This document shows, piece by piece, positions 45,567 to 56,193 of a stretch of 64,000 nt of DNA (its first letter is position 1; every line of letters starts with the position of its first letter). Source of the stretch: Vibrio galatheae. Lineage in GTDB: Bacteria; Pseudomonadota; Gammaproteobacteria; Enterobacterales; Vibrionaceae. Under the pieces are notes generated by a model. The model did not search any database, was not told the origin of the DNA, and worked only from the letters and a program-made list of their open reading frames with translations. Made by a program: the position numbers and the translations under genes. The stretch spans positions 62,001-126,000 of the forward strand of contig NZ_JXXV01000006.1 of NCBI RefSeq assembly GCF_000967545.1, given 5' to 3'.

Positions 45567-47346
45567 CTAGGTTCCCCTTATTTGATTGGTTGAGCGCTTG
45601 GTTGGCTGTCAGCATATCTTTGAACAGACCTTTTTGATTTGCCAGTGTGTCAAACGAGCCAGCTTGGACAAGCTGACCCTCTTTCATCACTAAGATCTGT
45701 CCTACATTTTTCAATGGGCTTAGTTGATGGGTCACCATTAGCGCCGTTTTTCCAGCGATTTGCTTTTCTAAGCCTTGCATGACCAAGCGTTCGCTGCGTG
45801 CATCTAAGCTCGCGGTTGGTTCGTCGAGCAACCAGAAGTGCCCGTTTTGCACCATTGCACGTGCCAAGGCTAAGCGCTGAGCTTGGCCTACCGACAAACC
45901 ACCGGAGCGGTCAGATATCGCATAGTCAAGCCCATGCCTGTCAACAAATTCTGCTGAAAATGACTGCTCTAACGCGCGGTTTATAGCATCGTCACTGACA
46001 TGAGATTTGCCAAGGGTGATGTTGTCGCGGATTGAACCGTGCAGCAGTAGTGGGTTTTGACCTACCCAACTGATGTTCTCACGCCAACTGGCCAAATCAA
46101 GTTCACTGCGTTCAATCCCATTAATGGTGAGCGAACCTGAATAAGGCAAGAAACCTAAGATGGCATTGATCAATGTTGTCTTACCCGCGCCACTTGGCCC
46201 AACTACCGCTGTAGTTTGCGCTGAGGAAAGTTCGAAACTGATCGGGCCTAACAGTTTTTTACCTTCAGGGGAGTAGACTTCTAGTGAGCTGGCCGCAATA
46301 GTGATTCCATTATCCGCACTAAGTTTAGTTGTGCCTGAACGCACAGAATCTACCTCTGTTTCGATAAATTCGACAATGCTTTCTGCAGCGCCCACCGCTT
46401 GTTGTTTGGCATGATAGAAGGTGCCCAGATCACGCAGTGGCTGATAAAATTCGGGAGCGAGTACGAGGATGAACAAGCCGGCAAATAACGTAACACCTGC
46501 ACCGTAATCGCCAAAATTTAGCTCGCCGATAAAAGCGAAACCAAAGTAAACCGCGGTTAAAGCGATAGAGATAGAAGTAAAGAATTCCAACACCGCTGAG
46601 GACAGGAAAGCGATTTTCAGCACATCCATAGTTCGAGTTCTGAACACCTCAGATGCGCCTCTCATCACCTCAGTTTCAGCCGCGGTTCGGTCGAATAGTC
46701 GAATTGTTGTCATGGACTGAAGACGATCGTAAAAATGACCAGAAAGGCGTTGCAGCGCTTTGAAGTTTTTGCGGTTTGCTTCGGCGGCTTTCATTCCGAC
46801 CAAGGCCATAAACAGGGGTACAAGCGGCGCAGTAATTAGGAAAATCAAACCTGCCGCCCAGTTAACTGGGAAAACCACGATCAAAATAACAAACGGCACT
46901 AACACAGACAGTGACATCTGGGGTAGGTAACGGGCAAAGAAATCGTGCATATCTTCGACCTGCTCAAGCAGCAGCGTTGCCCATGCACCAGCTGGCTTGC
47001 CTTTAATATAAGCAGGCCCTAATTCGCGGAGTTTATCTAAGATTCGCTGACGTATGTAGATGCGGATCTGTTCTCCACATCGATAACCTGCGATTTCACG
47101 TCCCCAAGAACATAATGCGCGCGCGCCGACCACGGCAACTAAGCCGAGAAAGTATGGGACTAATTCATATTTATCAACATGCTCGATAATGAGCTGATGC
47201 AAAATTGTTGCAAGCAGGGCGGCTTGAACTAATAGAAATACGCTTGAAAGAACGCCCAAACTGACAGCGATCATAAGCCAGCGCTTGGCGAGCTTACTTT
47301 GCTGCTTGAGCCACTGATTCAAGCTGCGTTGTTTCTTTTTATCCAT
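45559..47346 (-). CDS. cydD: CydD subunit of the glutathione/cysteine ABC exporter
   Basis: A 595-residue ABC half-transporter partner of CydC. The membrane domain (about 20-330) contains GKPAGAWATLLLEQVEDMHDFFARYLPQ. The ATPase has GPSGAGKTT (about 385), LSVGQAQRLALARA and LLDEPTASLD. The signature has LSVGQ rather than LSGGQ, which is usual for CydD. It begins about 110 bp downstream of trxB, behind that gene's terminator, so a separate promoter or read-through is needed. Confidence 0.95.
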   Translation of the reverse strand: MDKKKQRSLNQWLKQQSKLAKRWLMIAVSLGVLSSVFLLVQAALLATILHQLIIEHVDKYELVPYFLGLVAVVGARALCSWGREIAGYRCGEQIRIYIRQRILDKLRELGPAYIKGKPAGAWATLLLEQVEDMHDFFARYLPQMSLSVLVPFVILIVVFPVNWAAGLIFLITAPLVPLFMALVGMKAAEANRKNFKALQRLSGHFYDRLQSMTTIRLFDRTAAETEVMRGASEVFRTRTMDVLKIAFLSSAVLEFFTSISIALTAVYFGFAFIGELNFGDYGAGVTLFAGLFILVLAPEFYQPLRDLGTFYHAKQQAVGAAESIVEFIETEVDSVRSGTTKLSADNGITIAASSLEVYSPEGKKLLGPISFELSSAQTTAVVGPSGAGKTTLINAILGFLPYSGSLTINGIERSELDLASWRENISWVGQNPLLLHGSIRDNITLGKSHVSDDAINRALEQSFSAEFVDRHGLDYAISDRSGGLSVGQAQRLALARAMVQNGHFWLLDEPTASLDARSERLVMQGLEKQIAGKTALMVTHQLSPLKNVGQILVMKEGQLVQAGSFDTLANQKGLFKDMLTANQALNQSNKGNLDA

Positions 47347-47404
47347 CGTGAAGGCTTAATGAGAATTATTATAAAGGATTTCGAGCTGCGCATTATACAA
47401 AAGA

Positions 47405-47433
47405 AAGCCCCGCGGGCATACCGCAGGGCTTTA
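47405..47433 (-). terminator. Terminator of trxB
   Basis: On the minus strand a stem AAAGCCC...GCGG / CCGC...GGGCTTT is followed by TTTCTTTTG. It lies 27 bp after the trxB stop and separates it from cydDC. Confidence 0.85.
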
Positions 47434-47459
47434 AGGTTTTGAGCTAAAAATGAAAAATA

Positions 47460-48817
<1,358 letters not shown>

Positions 48818-49474
48818 ATGTTACATCAGCGCGAAACCACCCTACAACTGACTAAGTTAAGTGACACAGCAATTTCACAACTTGCTCCATCTTTTATGCA
48901 GCTACCACATACGGAGCATGCGGATGGCAAGTACCGCTTAAGACGTTACTCAGTGGTAGCCTTGCAAGACGGTAAAGTGGTTGATTTGAACAAGAATGAG
49001 TTCATGCAAACCGATGATATCAATCGCTTTCAAGGTAACGTCGTTAGGCAGTTTGAGCCGATTGAACAGTCAATCATTAACAGTGATGGCATGCGCGAAA
49101 TGTGTCAGCTCTTTGTTGACTCTAACCATCTGACTAACGGTCAAGAGATTGAAATTCATCAAATTCGAATCTCAGCGATTTACAACGAGACACAGGTTGC
49201 GCCTGAAGGCGTTCATCAGGATGGATTTGAACACATCGCCTTGATAGGTATGGGACGCCACAATATAGAAGGTGGTGACATCATGCTGTACAACAGTTTC
49301 AACGAAGCGCCATTTTTCCGTAAGGCTTTACAAAGTGGTGAAGTGGCGATGCTTGCAGACAACAAACTGTGGCATAACGCGACACCGATTCGCTCAGTGA
49401 TTGAAGGCGAAGAGGGTTACATGGATGTATTTGTACTGACTGCAAAGGATAGCGTTAATGAGCTTCACTCCTAA
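48818..49474 (+). CDS. 2-oxoglutarate/Fe(II) dioxygenase (isoleucine-dioxygenase-like)
   Basis: Three ATGs occur in a row (48812, 48815, 48818). The last gives a 6-base spacing from the AAGGAG site, so I use it (218 residues). The Fe(II) triad is visible: His133-x-Asp135 in GVHQDGFE and His186 in LWHNATPI, with Arg192 placed for 2-oxoglutarate. The fold and the motifs GGDIMLYNSF and AMLADNKLWH fit the 2OG-Fe_Oxy_2 family, which includes the Bacillus free L-isoleucine-4-hydroxylase. Inference: hydroxylation of a free amino acid. Its end overlaps the next gene by 17 bp, so the two enzymes are probably made together. Confidence 0.82.
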   Translation: MLHQRETTLQLTKLSDTAISQLAPSFMQLPHTEHADGKYRLRRYSVVALQDGKVVDLNKNEFMQTDDINRFQGNVVRQFEPIEQSIINSDGMREMCQLFVDSNHLTNGQEIEIHQIRISAIYNETQVAPEGVHQDGFEHIALIGMGRHNIEGGDIMLYNSFNEAPFFRKALQSGEVAMLADNKLWHNATPIRSVIEGEEGYMDVFVLTAKDSVNELHS

Positions 49475-50690
49475 TTTAGCCAGAGCGCAGTTTAGCGCGC
49501 TGGGACAAACTCACAACAATCTCCCCGTGATGTTTTTAGATGGTCCGGGTGGCTCTCAGGTGCCAAGATCGGTACTTGAATCTATGCATGCTTATTTGGG
49601 TTTTTATAACTCAAATTTGGGCGGTCATTACTTTTCTAGTCGCCAAACAACGGATTTGATGCAACAGGCACGTGAATCTGCACAGGCACTGCTAAACGCA
49701 GAATCAAGTCGCAACATTGTGTTTGGTGCAAACATGACATCGCTGACATTCCAGCTTAGCCGGGCGATAAGCCGTGATTGGCAAGCGGGTGATGAGGTGA
49801 TCGTGACTGCGTTAGATCACTATTCGAATGTGTCGAGCTGGCAACAAGCCGCTGAAGATAAAGGTGTAACGGTTCATCAGGCACAAGTTGATGAAGTGGA
49901 CTGTGATTTAGATATTGACCATCTTTTGTCACTGATTAATGGCAAAACCAAACTGGTTGCACTCACTTACGCGTCCAACACCACAGGTTCGATTGTCGAC
50001 GTCAAGCGAGTAATTGATGCTGCGCACAGAGTCGGTGCCCAAGTTTATGTAGATGCGGTTCACTATGCTCCGCACCACTTAATTGATGTACAAAAACTGG
50101 GCTGTGATTTCTTGGCATGTTCAGCGTATAAGTTCTTTGGCCCCCATGTCGGAATTGCTTACATCGCACCTAAATGGTTGCAAGCACTTAAACCTTACAA
50201 GGTTGAGCCAGCCACTAACGATGGACCGGGGCGTTTTGAAACGGGTACTCAAAGCTTCGAAGGCTTAGCAGGTGTTGTCGCGGCCGTAAAATACTTGTCC
50301 CAGTGGGGCAAAAGTAACGGTTCATTGCGACAGCGACTGGTCGATTCATTTAGTCAGTTTAACCAACACGAGTCCGCGCTGAACGAGCGGTTTTTGATGC
50401 GTCTATCAGAGCTGGATGGGGTGACCTTGTATGGAAAAACGCAAGCCAACAGCGAGTTGAGAACACCAACATTCGCCCTGACTTTTGACCATCATTCACC
50501 CGAGTTTGTCGCTAAAAAACTAGGTGAACGGAATATCTGTGTTTGGAACGGACACTTCTATGCATTAGGTTTGGTGCGTCAACTCGGACTAGAAGATACC
50601 GGTGGCGTTGTGAGAATCGGATTTATGCACTACAACACCTTAGAAGAGGTTGATATCCTGTTTGATGAGCTAAAGGCGATACTCAAATAA
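49458..50690 (+). CDS. Class V PLP enzyme, cysteine-desulfurase-like without the catalytic Cys
   Basis: A 410-residue fold-type I PLP enzyme of the desulfurase-like group. The PLP Lys is Lys225 in CSAYKFFGPH, with cofactor contacts in LDHYSNVSSW and YVDAVHYAPH. In true desulfurases the mobile loop reads GHHCA with the catalytic Cys; here it is GHFYA (residues 365-369), with Tyr368 at that place. Persulfide chemistry is therefore unlikely, and a lyase or aminotransferase reaction is more plausible. It starts inside the dioxygenase gene (17-bp overlap). Inference: it acts on the hydroxylated amino acid made by that enzyme, or supplies its substrate. Confidence 0.82.
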   Translation: MSFTPNLARAQFSALGQTHNNLPVMFLDGPGGSQVPRSVLESMHAYLGFYNSNLGGHYFSSRQTTDLMQQARESAQALLNAESSRNIVFGANMTSLTFQLSRAISRDWQAGDEVIVTALDHYSNVSSWQQAAEDKGVTVHQAQVDEVDCDLDIDHLLSLINGKTKLVALTYASNTTGSIVDVKRVIDAAHRVGAQVYVDAVHYAPHHLIDVQKLGCDFLACSAYKFFGPHVGIAYIAPKWLQALKPYKVEPATNDGPGRFETGTQSFEGLAGVVAAVKYLSQWGKSNGSLRQRLVDSFSQFNQHESALNERFLMRLSELDGVTLYGKTQANSELRTPTFALTFDHHSPEFVAKKLGERNICVWNGHFYALGLVRQLGLEDTGGVVRIGFMHYNTLEEVDILFDELKAILK

Positions 50691-50708
50691 CCACAAACAG
50701 CGTGACGA

Positions 50709-50733
50709 CAAGACCTCCCATATGGAGGTCTTG
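50709..50733. terminator. Bidirectional terminator, PLP enzyme / DUF2797
   Basis: A perfect 10-bp stem CAAGACCTCC / GGAGGTCTTG with loop CATAT lies between two convergent genes. The T tract on the + strand (CTTTATT) is modest. Confidence 0.75.
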
Positions 50734-50749
50734 CTTTATTCAACGGCTT

Positions 50750-51577
50750 TTATTCGGCGCTGACTTCCACTTCATAGGAGGTAAACTTACGAATATTGAT
50801 CACACCAGTATCAAAAATCATATATTGCCCCTTAATGCCTTGCAGAACGCCGGCAACTTCAGGTTTTTTGTCAAAATTGTGGGAGGTTATCTTGGTTGGA
50901 TGCTGCGTCACTGGATAGTGAATCGCGGTAATGCCTTCTTGGAGAACTTCAATAGCATCGTCGCCAAACTGTTGTCTTATCTCGCTAATTTTTTCCTCGA
51001 CCAAAGGAAGAAGTTCGCTAAATCGTTCTTCTAGTGCCATTGGTTCACCGTCACCTTTTAGTAAGGTTCGCCAGTTGGTTTTGTCAGCAATATGTTTCGC
51101 GAGTTCGACTTCAATCAGTCCTGAAATATGACGTGTTTTTACCTTGAAAATAGGCAGTCCTTGTGTGGCTCCTTGATCTATCCAACGAGTTGGGATTTGG
51201 GTATGACGAGTAATCCCAACTTTGAGGCTAGACGTGTTCGAAAGGTAAACATAGTGATCGACCATACAGTTCTCTTCACCCCACTGCGGCTCACGACAAG
51301 TACCTTGATCGTAGTGGCAAGTCTCTGGCTTCATAATACACATGTCGCAACTTGCGAGCTTTTTCATGCACACAAAGCAGTGCCCTTGAGAATAGCTTTT
51401 CTTGGTTTTTTTGCCGCAAGAACAACAATAAATGTTGCCTGTGTGAGTTAGGGTAAGACTTTTACCGATAAAAGGTGCCAGATCGACGAGCTCGTCGCCA
51501 ACAGGCAGGCGGTAGTGAACGGTATTTTCGAGAGAGGCACGCATTTTTCTCAACGTACCTTTAGCTAATAAAGACAT
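50750..51577 (-). CDS. DUF2797 protein: Cys-rich zinc module plus GIY-YIG-like segment
   Basis: A 275-residue protein. Residues about 50-105 contain eleven Cys in CCSCG, CFVCMKK, CDMCIMKPETC, GTC and ENC, strongly suggesting zinc binding. Immediately after comes DHYVYLSNTSSLKVGIT followed by RWIDQGAT. This resembles the start of GIY-YIG nuclease domains (Y-x-L...K-x-G-x-T then an Arg). Length and layout match the DUF2797 family, whose function is unknown. It is a single gene, divergent from the downstream GGEEF gene. Confidence 0.8.
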   Translation of the reverse strand: MSLLAKGTLRKMRASLENTVHYRLPVGDELVDLAPFIGKSLTLTHTGNIYCCSCGKKTKKSYSQGHCFVCMKKLASCDMCIMKPETCHYDQGTCREPQWGEENCMVDHYVYLSNTSSLKVGITRHTQIPTRWIDQGATQGLPIFKVKTRHISGLIEVELAKHIADKTNWRTLLKGDGEPMALEERFSELLPLVEEKISEIRQQFGDDAIEVLQEGITAIHYPVTQHPTKITSHNFDKKPEVAGVLQGIKGQYMIFDTGVINIRKFTSYEVEVSAE

Positions 51578-51783
51578 GACAGTGCTCTTTTTTCAACGAG
51601 GGTAATCCCTCTTTGTTATTAGGGCGCCATTGTAGCAGTTTTTGATTCATTCAGGTCAAATCATGGTGACAACTTGGTCTTTTAGGATGGGCCTTTAGCG
51701 TGCTTTTTCGTTGATATTTTAGCTTTCAGTTTATGAGTCAGATCTAATATTTATCCGCTTTTATTTAGCGAAAACGCAATAAA

Positions 51784-53169
51784 ATGGAAGCGATATCTTA
51801 TTATTATTTTGAGTCGAGTCTCCATTTTCAGCATTTCGATGATTGGATTGTAGTATTGAAAGTTATTCATAAAGTCATCTTTTTTATGGTCATCCTGACT
51901 ATCATGCTCGTGCAGTTGTATTGGATGCACGGATCTAGCCATGTTTTTAAAATATTCCCAGGTGAGTATGCCTTTACATCTTTTGATGATCAGGAGCAGG
52001 GCGGGATCAGCACCTCTTCAATTGAAACGACTGACTCTGACATTGTTTTGAATTGTACCTTAAATAAATCTGATGCCTATCAGTGGCCTTACTGTGGGAT
52101 AACGGTACAGCTTGGCGAAAGCGTCCATCAAGGCTTGAATCTGAGACGCTATCATACTATCCGCCTTAACATCGATTTTAGCCAACTCGACAGCGACCAA
52201 GAGCCGAACCTGCGTTTGTATCTGCGTAACTTCAACCCGGAGTATTCGGTGGAAGATAACGAGTATTCGCAAAAATACAATGGCCTTTCTTATGCTCCGG
52301 GAGTTGATAATGGTGTTATCGATATTCCGATTGCCAACCTACAGGTGTTGACTTGGTGGTTGGCCGACAACCATATTCCGATTGAGCATTCTGCGCCGGA
52401 ATTTACCAATATCACTAAGCTAGAATTAGCGACCGGGTCTAACCAATTCGTTGGTCAATACCAAATGACGGTTAAGAGTGTTGAACTGGTGGGCAATTAC
52501 GTTGAGGGTGAAACCTTGATGTTGGTGCTGTTGGTGTTTTGGGTATCTCTCGCATTGGTCTACAGCGCAATTGAGATTAGACGTAGCCATCAGCTCATTT
52601 TACGCTCTCAGTTTAGGCATGATCACTTACGCAAGCTGAACTCAGAACTACAAGAACAAAACATTCACTTCGCCGAGTTGGCTCATCGAGATGCTTTGAC
52701 CGGCGCGATGAATCGTTACTCGATTCGCGAATGGTTAAATACGCATTTTGAGGGTGATTTAGGCCAGCAAAAAGCGTTATCTGCTCTCTATCTCGATATT
52801 GACCATTTCAAAGACGTGAATGATAAGTACGGTCACACTATGGGGGACGATATCTTACGTGAGTTTACTATGGTGATACTTGGGATTCTAAGCCCAAGCG
52901 AACGCTTAGTAAGGTGGGGTGGCGAAGAATTTGTTGTTTTCTGTCCAGGTTTTGACCTCAAAGAGGCCAGCGAGTTAGCGGAAAAAATTCGTCACCGTAT
53001 TGAGTCGCATATATGGGTACATGGCGATCCGCTGACAACGAGTATTGGTGTTGCATCAAGAAGCAGTGATGAGCGAACCAATGAAATGTTAACCCGAGCT
53101 GACGAAGCTCTGTATACGGCGAAGCGCAAAGGGAGAAATCGGGTTATTGCGACTCCTCGTCCAGATTAG
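51784..53169 (+). CDS. Membrane diguanylate cyclase with periplasmic carbohydrate-binding-like domain
   Basis: A 461-residue protein with membrane segments at about 26-48 and 242-260 bracketing a beta-rich periplasmic domain (about 60-235, with LRRYHTIRLNIDFS and LRLYLRNFNPEYS) that looks like a galactose-binding-type sandwich. A short coiled coil leads to the GGDEF domain (about 300-461) with WGGEEF and YLDIDHFKDVNDKYGH, so it should be an active cyclase. The RxxD product-inhibition site is absent (SPSE). The start is uncertain because there is no clear ribosome site before 51784. Its 3' end overlaps the convergent SanA-like gene by 26 bp. Confidence 0.88.
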   Translation: MEAISYYYFESSLHFQHFDDWIVVLKVIHKVIFFMVILTIMLVQLYWMHGSSHVFKIFPGEYAFTSFDDQEQGGISTSSIETTDSDIVLNCTLNKSDAYQWPYCGITVQLGESVHQGLNLRRYHTIRLNIDFSQLDSDQEPNLRLYLRNFNPEYSVEDNEYSQKYNGLSYAPGVDNGVIDIPIANLQVLTWWLADNHIPIEHSAPEFTNITKLELATGSNQFVGQYQMTVKSVELVGNYVEGETLMLVLLVFWVSLALVYSAIEIRRSHQLILRSQFRHDHLRKLNSELQEQNIHFAELAHRDALTGAMNRYSIREWLNTHFEGDLGQQKALSALYLDIDHFKDVNDKYGHTMGDDILREFTMVILGILSPSERLVRWGGEEFVVFCPGFDLKEASELAEKIRHRIESHIWVHGDPLTTSIGVASRSSDERTNEMLTRADEALYTAKRKGRNRVIATPRPD

Positions 53170-53926
53170 CGCTAGAACTTGCTTCAACGCTGTCGCTTTG
53201 GTCTGAAAATTGCTCAACCAAGATAGGTTCCTTAGGCCCTAGAAACTTAGGCTTCGCATCAATAATATAGATATCAAGCATCGCTTTAGCCCGCGCAAAT
53301 ACCTCCCTCATTCGCACTTTGAATCCAGAATGATTTGAGGGGCCTGCAACTGCGAAGCACTTGGCGTCAATGTCGTGTGAGTTGGCGATAAAGATTGCCC
53401 GTTCACAATGGAATTTTTGCGAAATGATCAGGAAATGATTAGTGTCGAAAATCTCTTTTGCTCTGACGACTGAGTCTAGAGTTCGAAACCCTGCATAATC
53501 CAAAAAAATATTCTCTTCAGGTACTTCTGCCTTGAGTAGATCACGCTTCATCGTCCAAGGTTCGTTATAGGAGCGGTGAGCATTGTCGCCACTTAACAGA
53601 AAGTATTCGACTTTCCCTTGCTGATAGAGATCGATCGCTGCATCGATGCGGTTGGTGTAGTACTCATTGAGCACTTTCCCAAGGTATTTGCTGGTGCCTA
53701 GCACGACCGCGACATCGAATGATTCAATTTCATCCGCTTGGGTAAACAGTTGATCTTGTGCTTGGTAAGAGACCCAGCGATCAATCGCGAAAAGGGTGAT
53801 GGCGAGAAAAATGATGGCGATCGGCAACCACGTCAACATTCTCAGCAATAACTTTAGCCAAGTCCTCGTTCGTGGTTGATGGTGAAATAATCTGCGCACT
53901 AAATCTGTCGGTTCCGTTGTGCCCAT
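53144..53926 (-). CDS. SanA/YdcF-family (DUF218) membrane protein
   Basis: I start at the ATG at 53924-53926 (260 residues); the longer frame would need TTG. One N-terminal membrane anchor (about 30-52, LTWLPIAIIFLAITLF) is followed by the DUF218 domain (FDVAVVLGTSKYL, YFLLSGDNAHRSYNEP, FLDYAGFRTLDSVVRAKEIF, IISQKFHCERAIFIA). SanA in E. coli affects envelope integrity and vancomycin resistance at high temperature; the enzymatic role is unproven. The start overlaps the end of the DUF3392 gene by 28 bp, and its 3' end overlaps the convergent GGEEF gene. Confidence 0.85.
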   Translation of the reverse strand: MGTTEPTDLVRRLFHHQPRTRTWLKLLLRMLTWLPIAIIFLAITLFAIDRWVSYQAQDQLFTQADEIESFDVAVVLGTSKYLGKVLNEYYTNRIDAAIDLYQQGKVEYFLLSGDNAHRSYNEPWTMKRDLLKAEVPEENIFLDYAGFRTLDSVVRAKEIFDTNHFLIISQKFHCERAIFIANSHDIDAKCFAVAGPSNHSGFKVRMREVFARAKAMLDIYIIDAKPKFLGPKEPILVEQFSDQSDSVEASSSANLDEESQ

Positions 53927-54219
53927 AGGCCAATGATCATGAAGCAAAACAATACGATGGAAAACATGATGCCAGCCTCAAGACCGCTTAATGTCCGAGA
54001 TAGGTAAGGTGTTGCTTTAATGATGATTAAGCCGTAACCGAACGCGTTAATCAAGACAAACACTATCGTTCTTAGGGCGAAGTTTGTATTTCTTAATAAT
54101 TTTCTCACTAGCGCGTTGATCTCTCCGCCTGCCATCACTAAGGTACAGGCAATCAGTGCGGTCGAAATCTCGCCGAGGTAGGGGCGCAAATATCCGCCGA
54201 AAAGGTTAAGGTATTCCAT
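53899..54219 (-). CDS. DUF3392 small membrane protein
   Basis: A 106-residue protein with about three membrane segments (TALIACTLVMAG, LRTIVFVLINAFGYGLII, GIMFSIVLFCFMIIGLWAQRNRQ). This is the layout of DUF3392, a small inner-membrane family of Vibrio and relatives with no known function. It overlaps the downstream SanA-like gene, which suggests a shared envelope role. Weak ribosome site. Confidence 0.8.
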   Translation of the reverse strand: MEYLNLFGGYLRPYLGEISTALIACTLVMAGGEINALVRKLLRNTNFALRTIVFVLINAFGYGLIIIKATPYLSRTLSGLEAGIMFSIVLFCFMIIGLWAQRNRQI

Positions 54220-54319
54220 GATAATACAAGTAAAAGCCGTTGATTAACCGAGAATAACACGAAGCAATAGAAACGGGGATATGAGAAATCTACGACGAGA
54301 CATAGCTGGCAGTAATAAA

Positions 54320-54341
54320 AAACCCAGCCTTGGCTGGGTTT
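54320..54341 (-). terminator. Terminator of maeA
   Basis: A 9-bp stem AAACCCAGC / GCTGGGTTT with a 4-base loop, followed on the minus strand by TTTTTATTACT. It lies just after the maeA stop. Confidence 0.85.
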
Positions 54342-54348
54342 GATTGAC

Positions 54349-56037
54349 TTAGAACGCGGTACGCTTGTAACGGCGATAAACTGGCTGCCAAAATGAAGAG
54401 TCAATGGCTTCTTCGAGGGCTTCGTCGGTGATTTCGAGTGCAACGCCTTGCTCAATCGCTTTCTTACCTACCGCGAAGGCTATTTTCTTCGATACTGAGT
54501 GAATCGCTTCTAGTGGTGGCAGTAGTGCGCCTTGGCCATTGATAGCGAGCGGTGAACAAGTTGCTAACGCACGGCTCGACTCCATCAGCATTTCGTTGGT
54601 TACACGCTTAGCATTGACCGCCAATACGCCCAATCCGATACCCGGGAATATGTAGCTGTTGTTACATTGCGCGATCGGGTAGGTTTTACCTTCAAGTACC
54701 ACAGGATCAAACGGACTACCCGTTGCCACTAACGCTTCACCGTTTGTCCAGTGGATGATGTCATTAGGTGTTGCTTCAACGCGGCTGGTTGGATTAGACA
54801 ATGGGAAGACGATTGGTCGCGCACAGTGCTTATGCATCTCTTTAATGACTTCTTCGCTAAACAAACCCGGAGCACCAGAGACGCCAATTAGCACGTTTGG
54901 TTTACCATTACGCATCACATCAAGCAAAGAGAAGCCAGTGCCTTCACTTTGCCACTCTGCAGTGTTGGCGTGTTTTTGCACCAATCGCTGTTGGAAATCG
55001 AGCAGATTTGGCATGCCTTCTTGCAGTAGACCCCAACGGTCAACCATAAATACCTGTGAGCGCGCTTGTTCATCGCTAATTCCTTCCGATACCATCTGCG
55101 CGATAATTGCTTCGGCAATGCCACAACCTGCTGAGCCAGCGCCGAGGAATGTGATACGTTGCTGAGATAGTTGGCTTCCTGCCGCTTTACATGCGGCGAG
55201 TAACGAACCAACGGTGACTGCAGCGGTACCTTGAATATCATCATTGAAACAGCAGAAACGATCTTTGTATCGATCCAGTAGCGGCATCGCGTTCTTTTGC
55301 GCAAAATCTTCAAATTGGATTAATGCATCTGGCCAGCGTCGCTGAACTGCCTGCATAAACTCTTCGAGGAAAGCGTCGTACTCAGCACCCGTAATGCGAG
55401 GGTGACGCCAGCCCATATACATAGGATCCGCCAGTCTTTGCGGGTTGTTTGTACCAACATCGAGGACGATAGGTAAGGTGTAAGCTGGACTAATACCACC
55501 ACATGCCGTGTAGAGAGCAAGCTTACCGATAGGAATTCCCATACCACCAATGCCCTGGTCACCAAGCCCAAGAATTCGTTCGCCGTCAGTAACGACAATC
55601 ACTTTAACGTTGTGGTTTGAGGCGTTGTTTAGAATGTCGTCAATGCGCTCTCGGTTAGCGTAAGAGACGAACAGACCACGGCCGCGACGATAGATGTTGG
55701 AAAAGTTTTCACACGCTGCACCAACTGTTGGTGTATAGATGATTGGCATCATCTCTGATATGTGATTTTGCACCAAACGGTAGAAGAGCGTTTCGTTGGT
55801 ATCTTGAATGTTGCGTAGATAAATATGCTTGTCCATATCGCTCTCAAAACTGCGATATTGTTGGTAAGCACGTTCAACTTGTTCCTGAATAGTTTCAGTG
55901 GTTTCTGGTAGCAGACCTTCTAGATTGAATGAGCTTCTTTCTTCTGCAGAGAAAGCACTGCCTTTGTTGAGGAGGGGAGTGCTGAGAAGTGCAGGGCCTG
56001 CATATTGGATATAAAGAGGGCGTTTATCGTTATTCAT
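54349..56037 (-). CDS. maeA: NAD-dependent malic enzyme
   Basis: I start at the ATG at 56035-56037 (562 residues) rather than the adjacent GTG. The enzyme decarboxylates malate to pyruvate with NAD. Visible are the [17 protein letters not shown] region (catalytic Tyr), [22 protein letters not shown], metal-binding FEDFAQKNA and FNDDIQGTA, and the nucleotide-binding [15 protein letters not shown]. Length matches the large SfcA/MaeA class, not the 750-residue NADP MaeB. Monocistronic. Confidence 0.95.
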   Translation of the reverse strand: MNNDKRPLYIQYAGPALLSTPLLNKGSAFSAEERSSFNLEGLLPETTETIQEQVERAYQQYRSFESDMDKHIYLRNIQDTNETLFYRLVQNHISEMMPIIYTPTVGAACENFSNIYRRGRGLFVSYANRERIDDILNNASNHNVKVIVVTDGERILGLGDQGIGGMGIPIGKLALYTACGGISPAYTLPIVLDVGTNNPQRLADPMYMGWRHPRITGAEYDAFLEEFMQAVQRRWPDALIQFEDFAQKNAMPLLDRYKDRFCCFNDDIQGTAAVTVGSLLAACKAAGSQLSQQRITFLGAGSAGCGIAEAIIAQMVSEGISDEQARSQVFMVDRWGLLQEGMPNLLDFQQRLVQKHANTAEWQSEGTGFSLLDVMRNGKPNVLIGVSGAPGLFSEEVIKEMHKHCARPIVFPLSNPTSRVEATPNDIIHWTNGEALVATGSPFDPVVLEGKTYPIAQCNNSYIFPGIGLGVLAVNAKRVTNEMLMESSRALATCSPLAINGQGALLPPLEAIHSVSKKIAFAVGKKAIEQGVALEITDEALEEAIDSSFWQPVYRRYKRTAF

Positions 56038-56193
56038 CACATGCCTTAGTAGGGGGTTAGGGTCAACAGACCTTTGGGAACAGGAACTTGAAAATGATAG
56101 GGATTCGTTGCGTTAATGTAAACTGAATATTCCTCCATTCTGATAAAGTTTGCGTATATAATTTCGAGCTTTAAACCTCGCTATGTGTAAATC

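Noticed and set aside
49458..50690. Annotation as an active cysteine desulfurase
   Set aside because: The loop that carries the catalytic Cys reads GHFYA, with Tyr at the Cys position.
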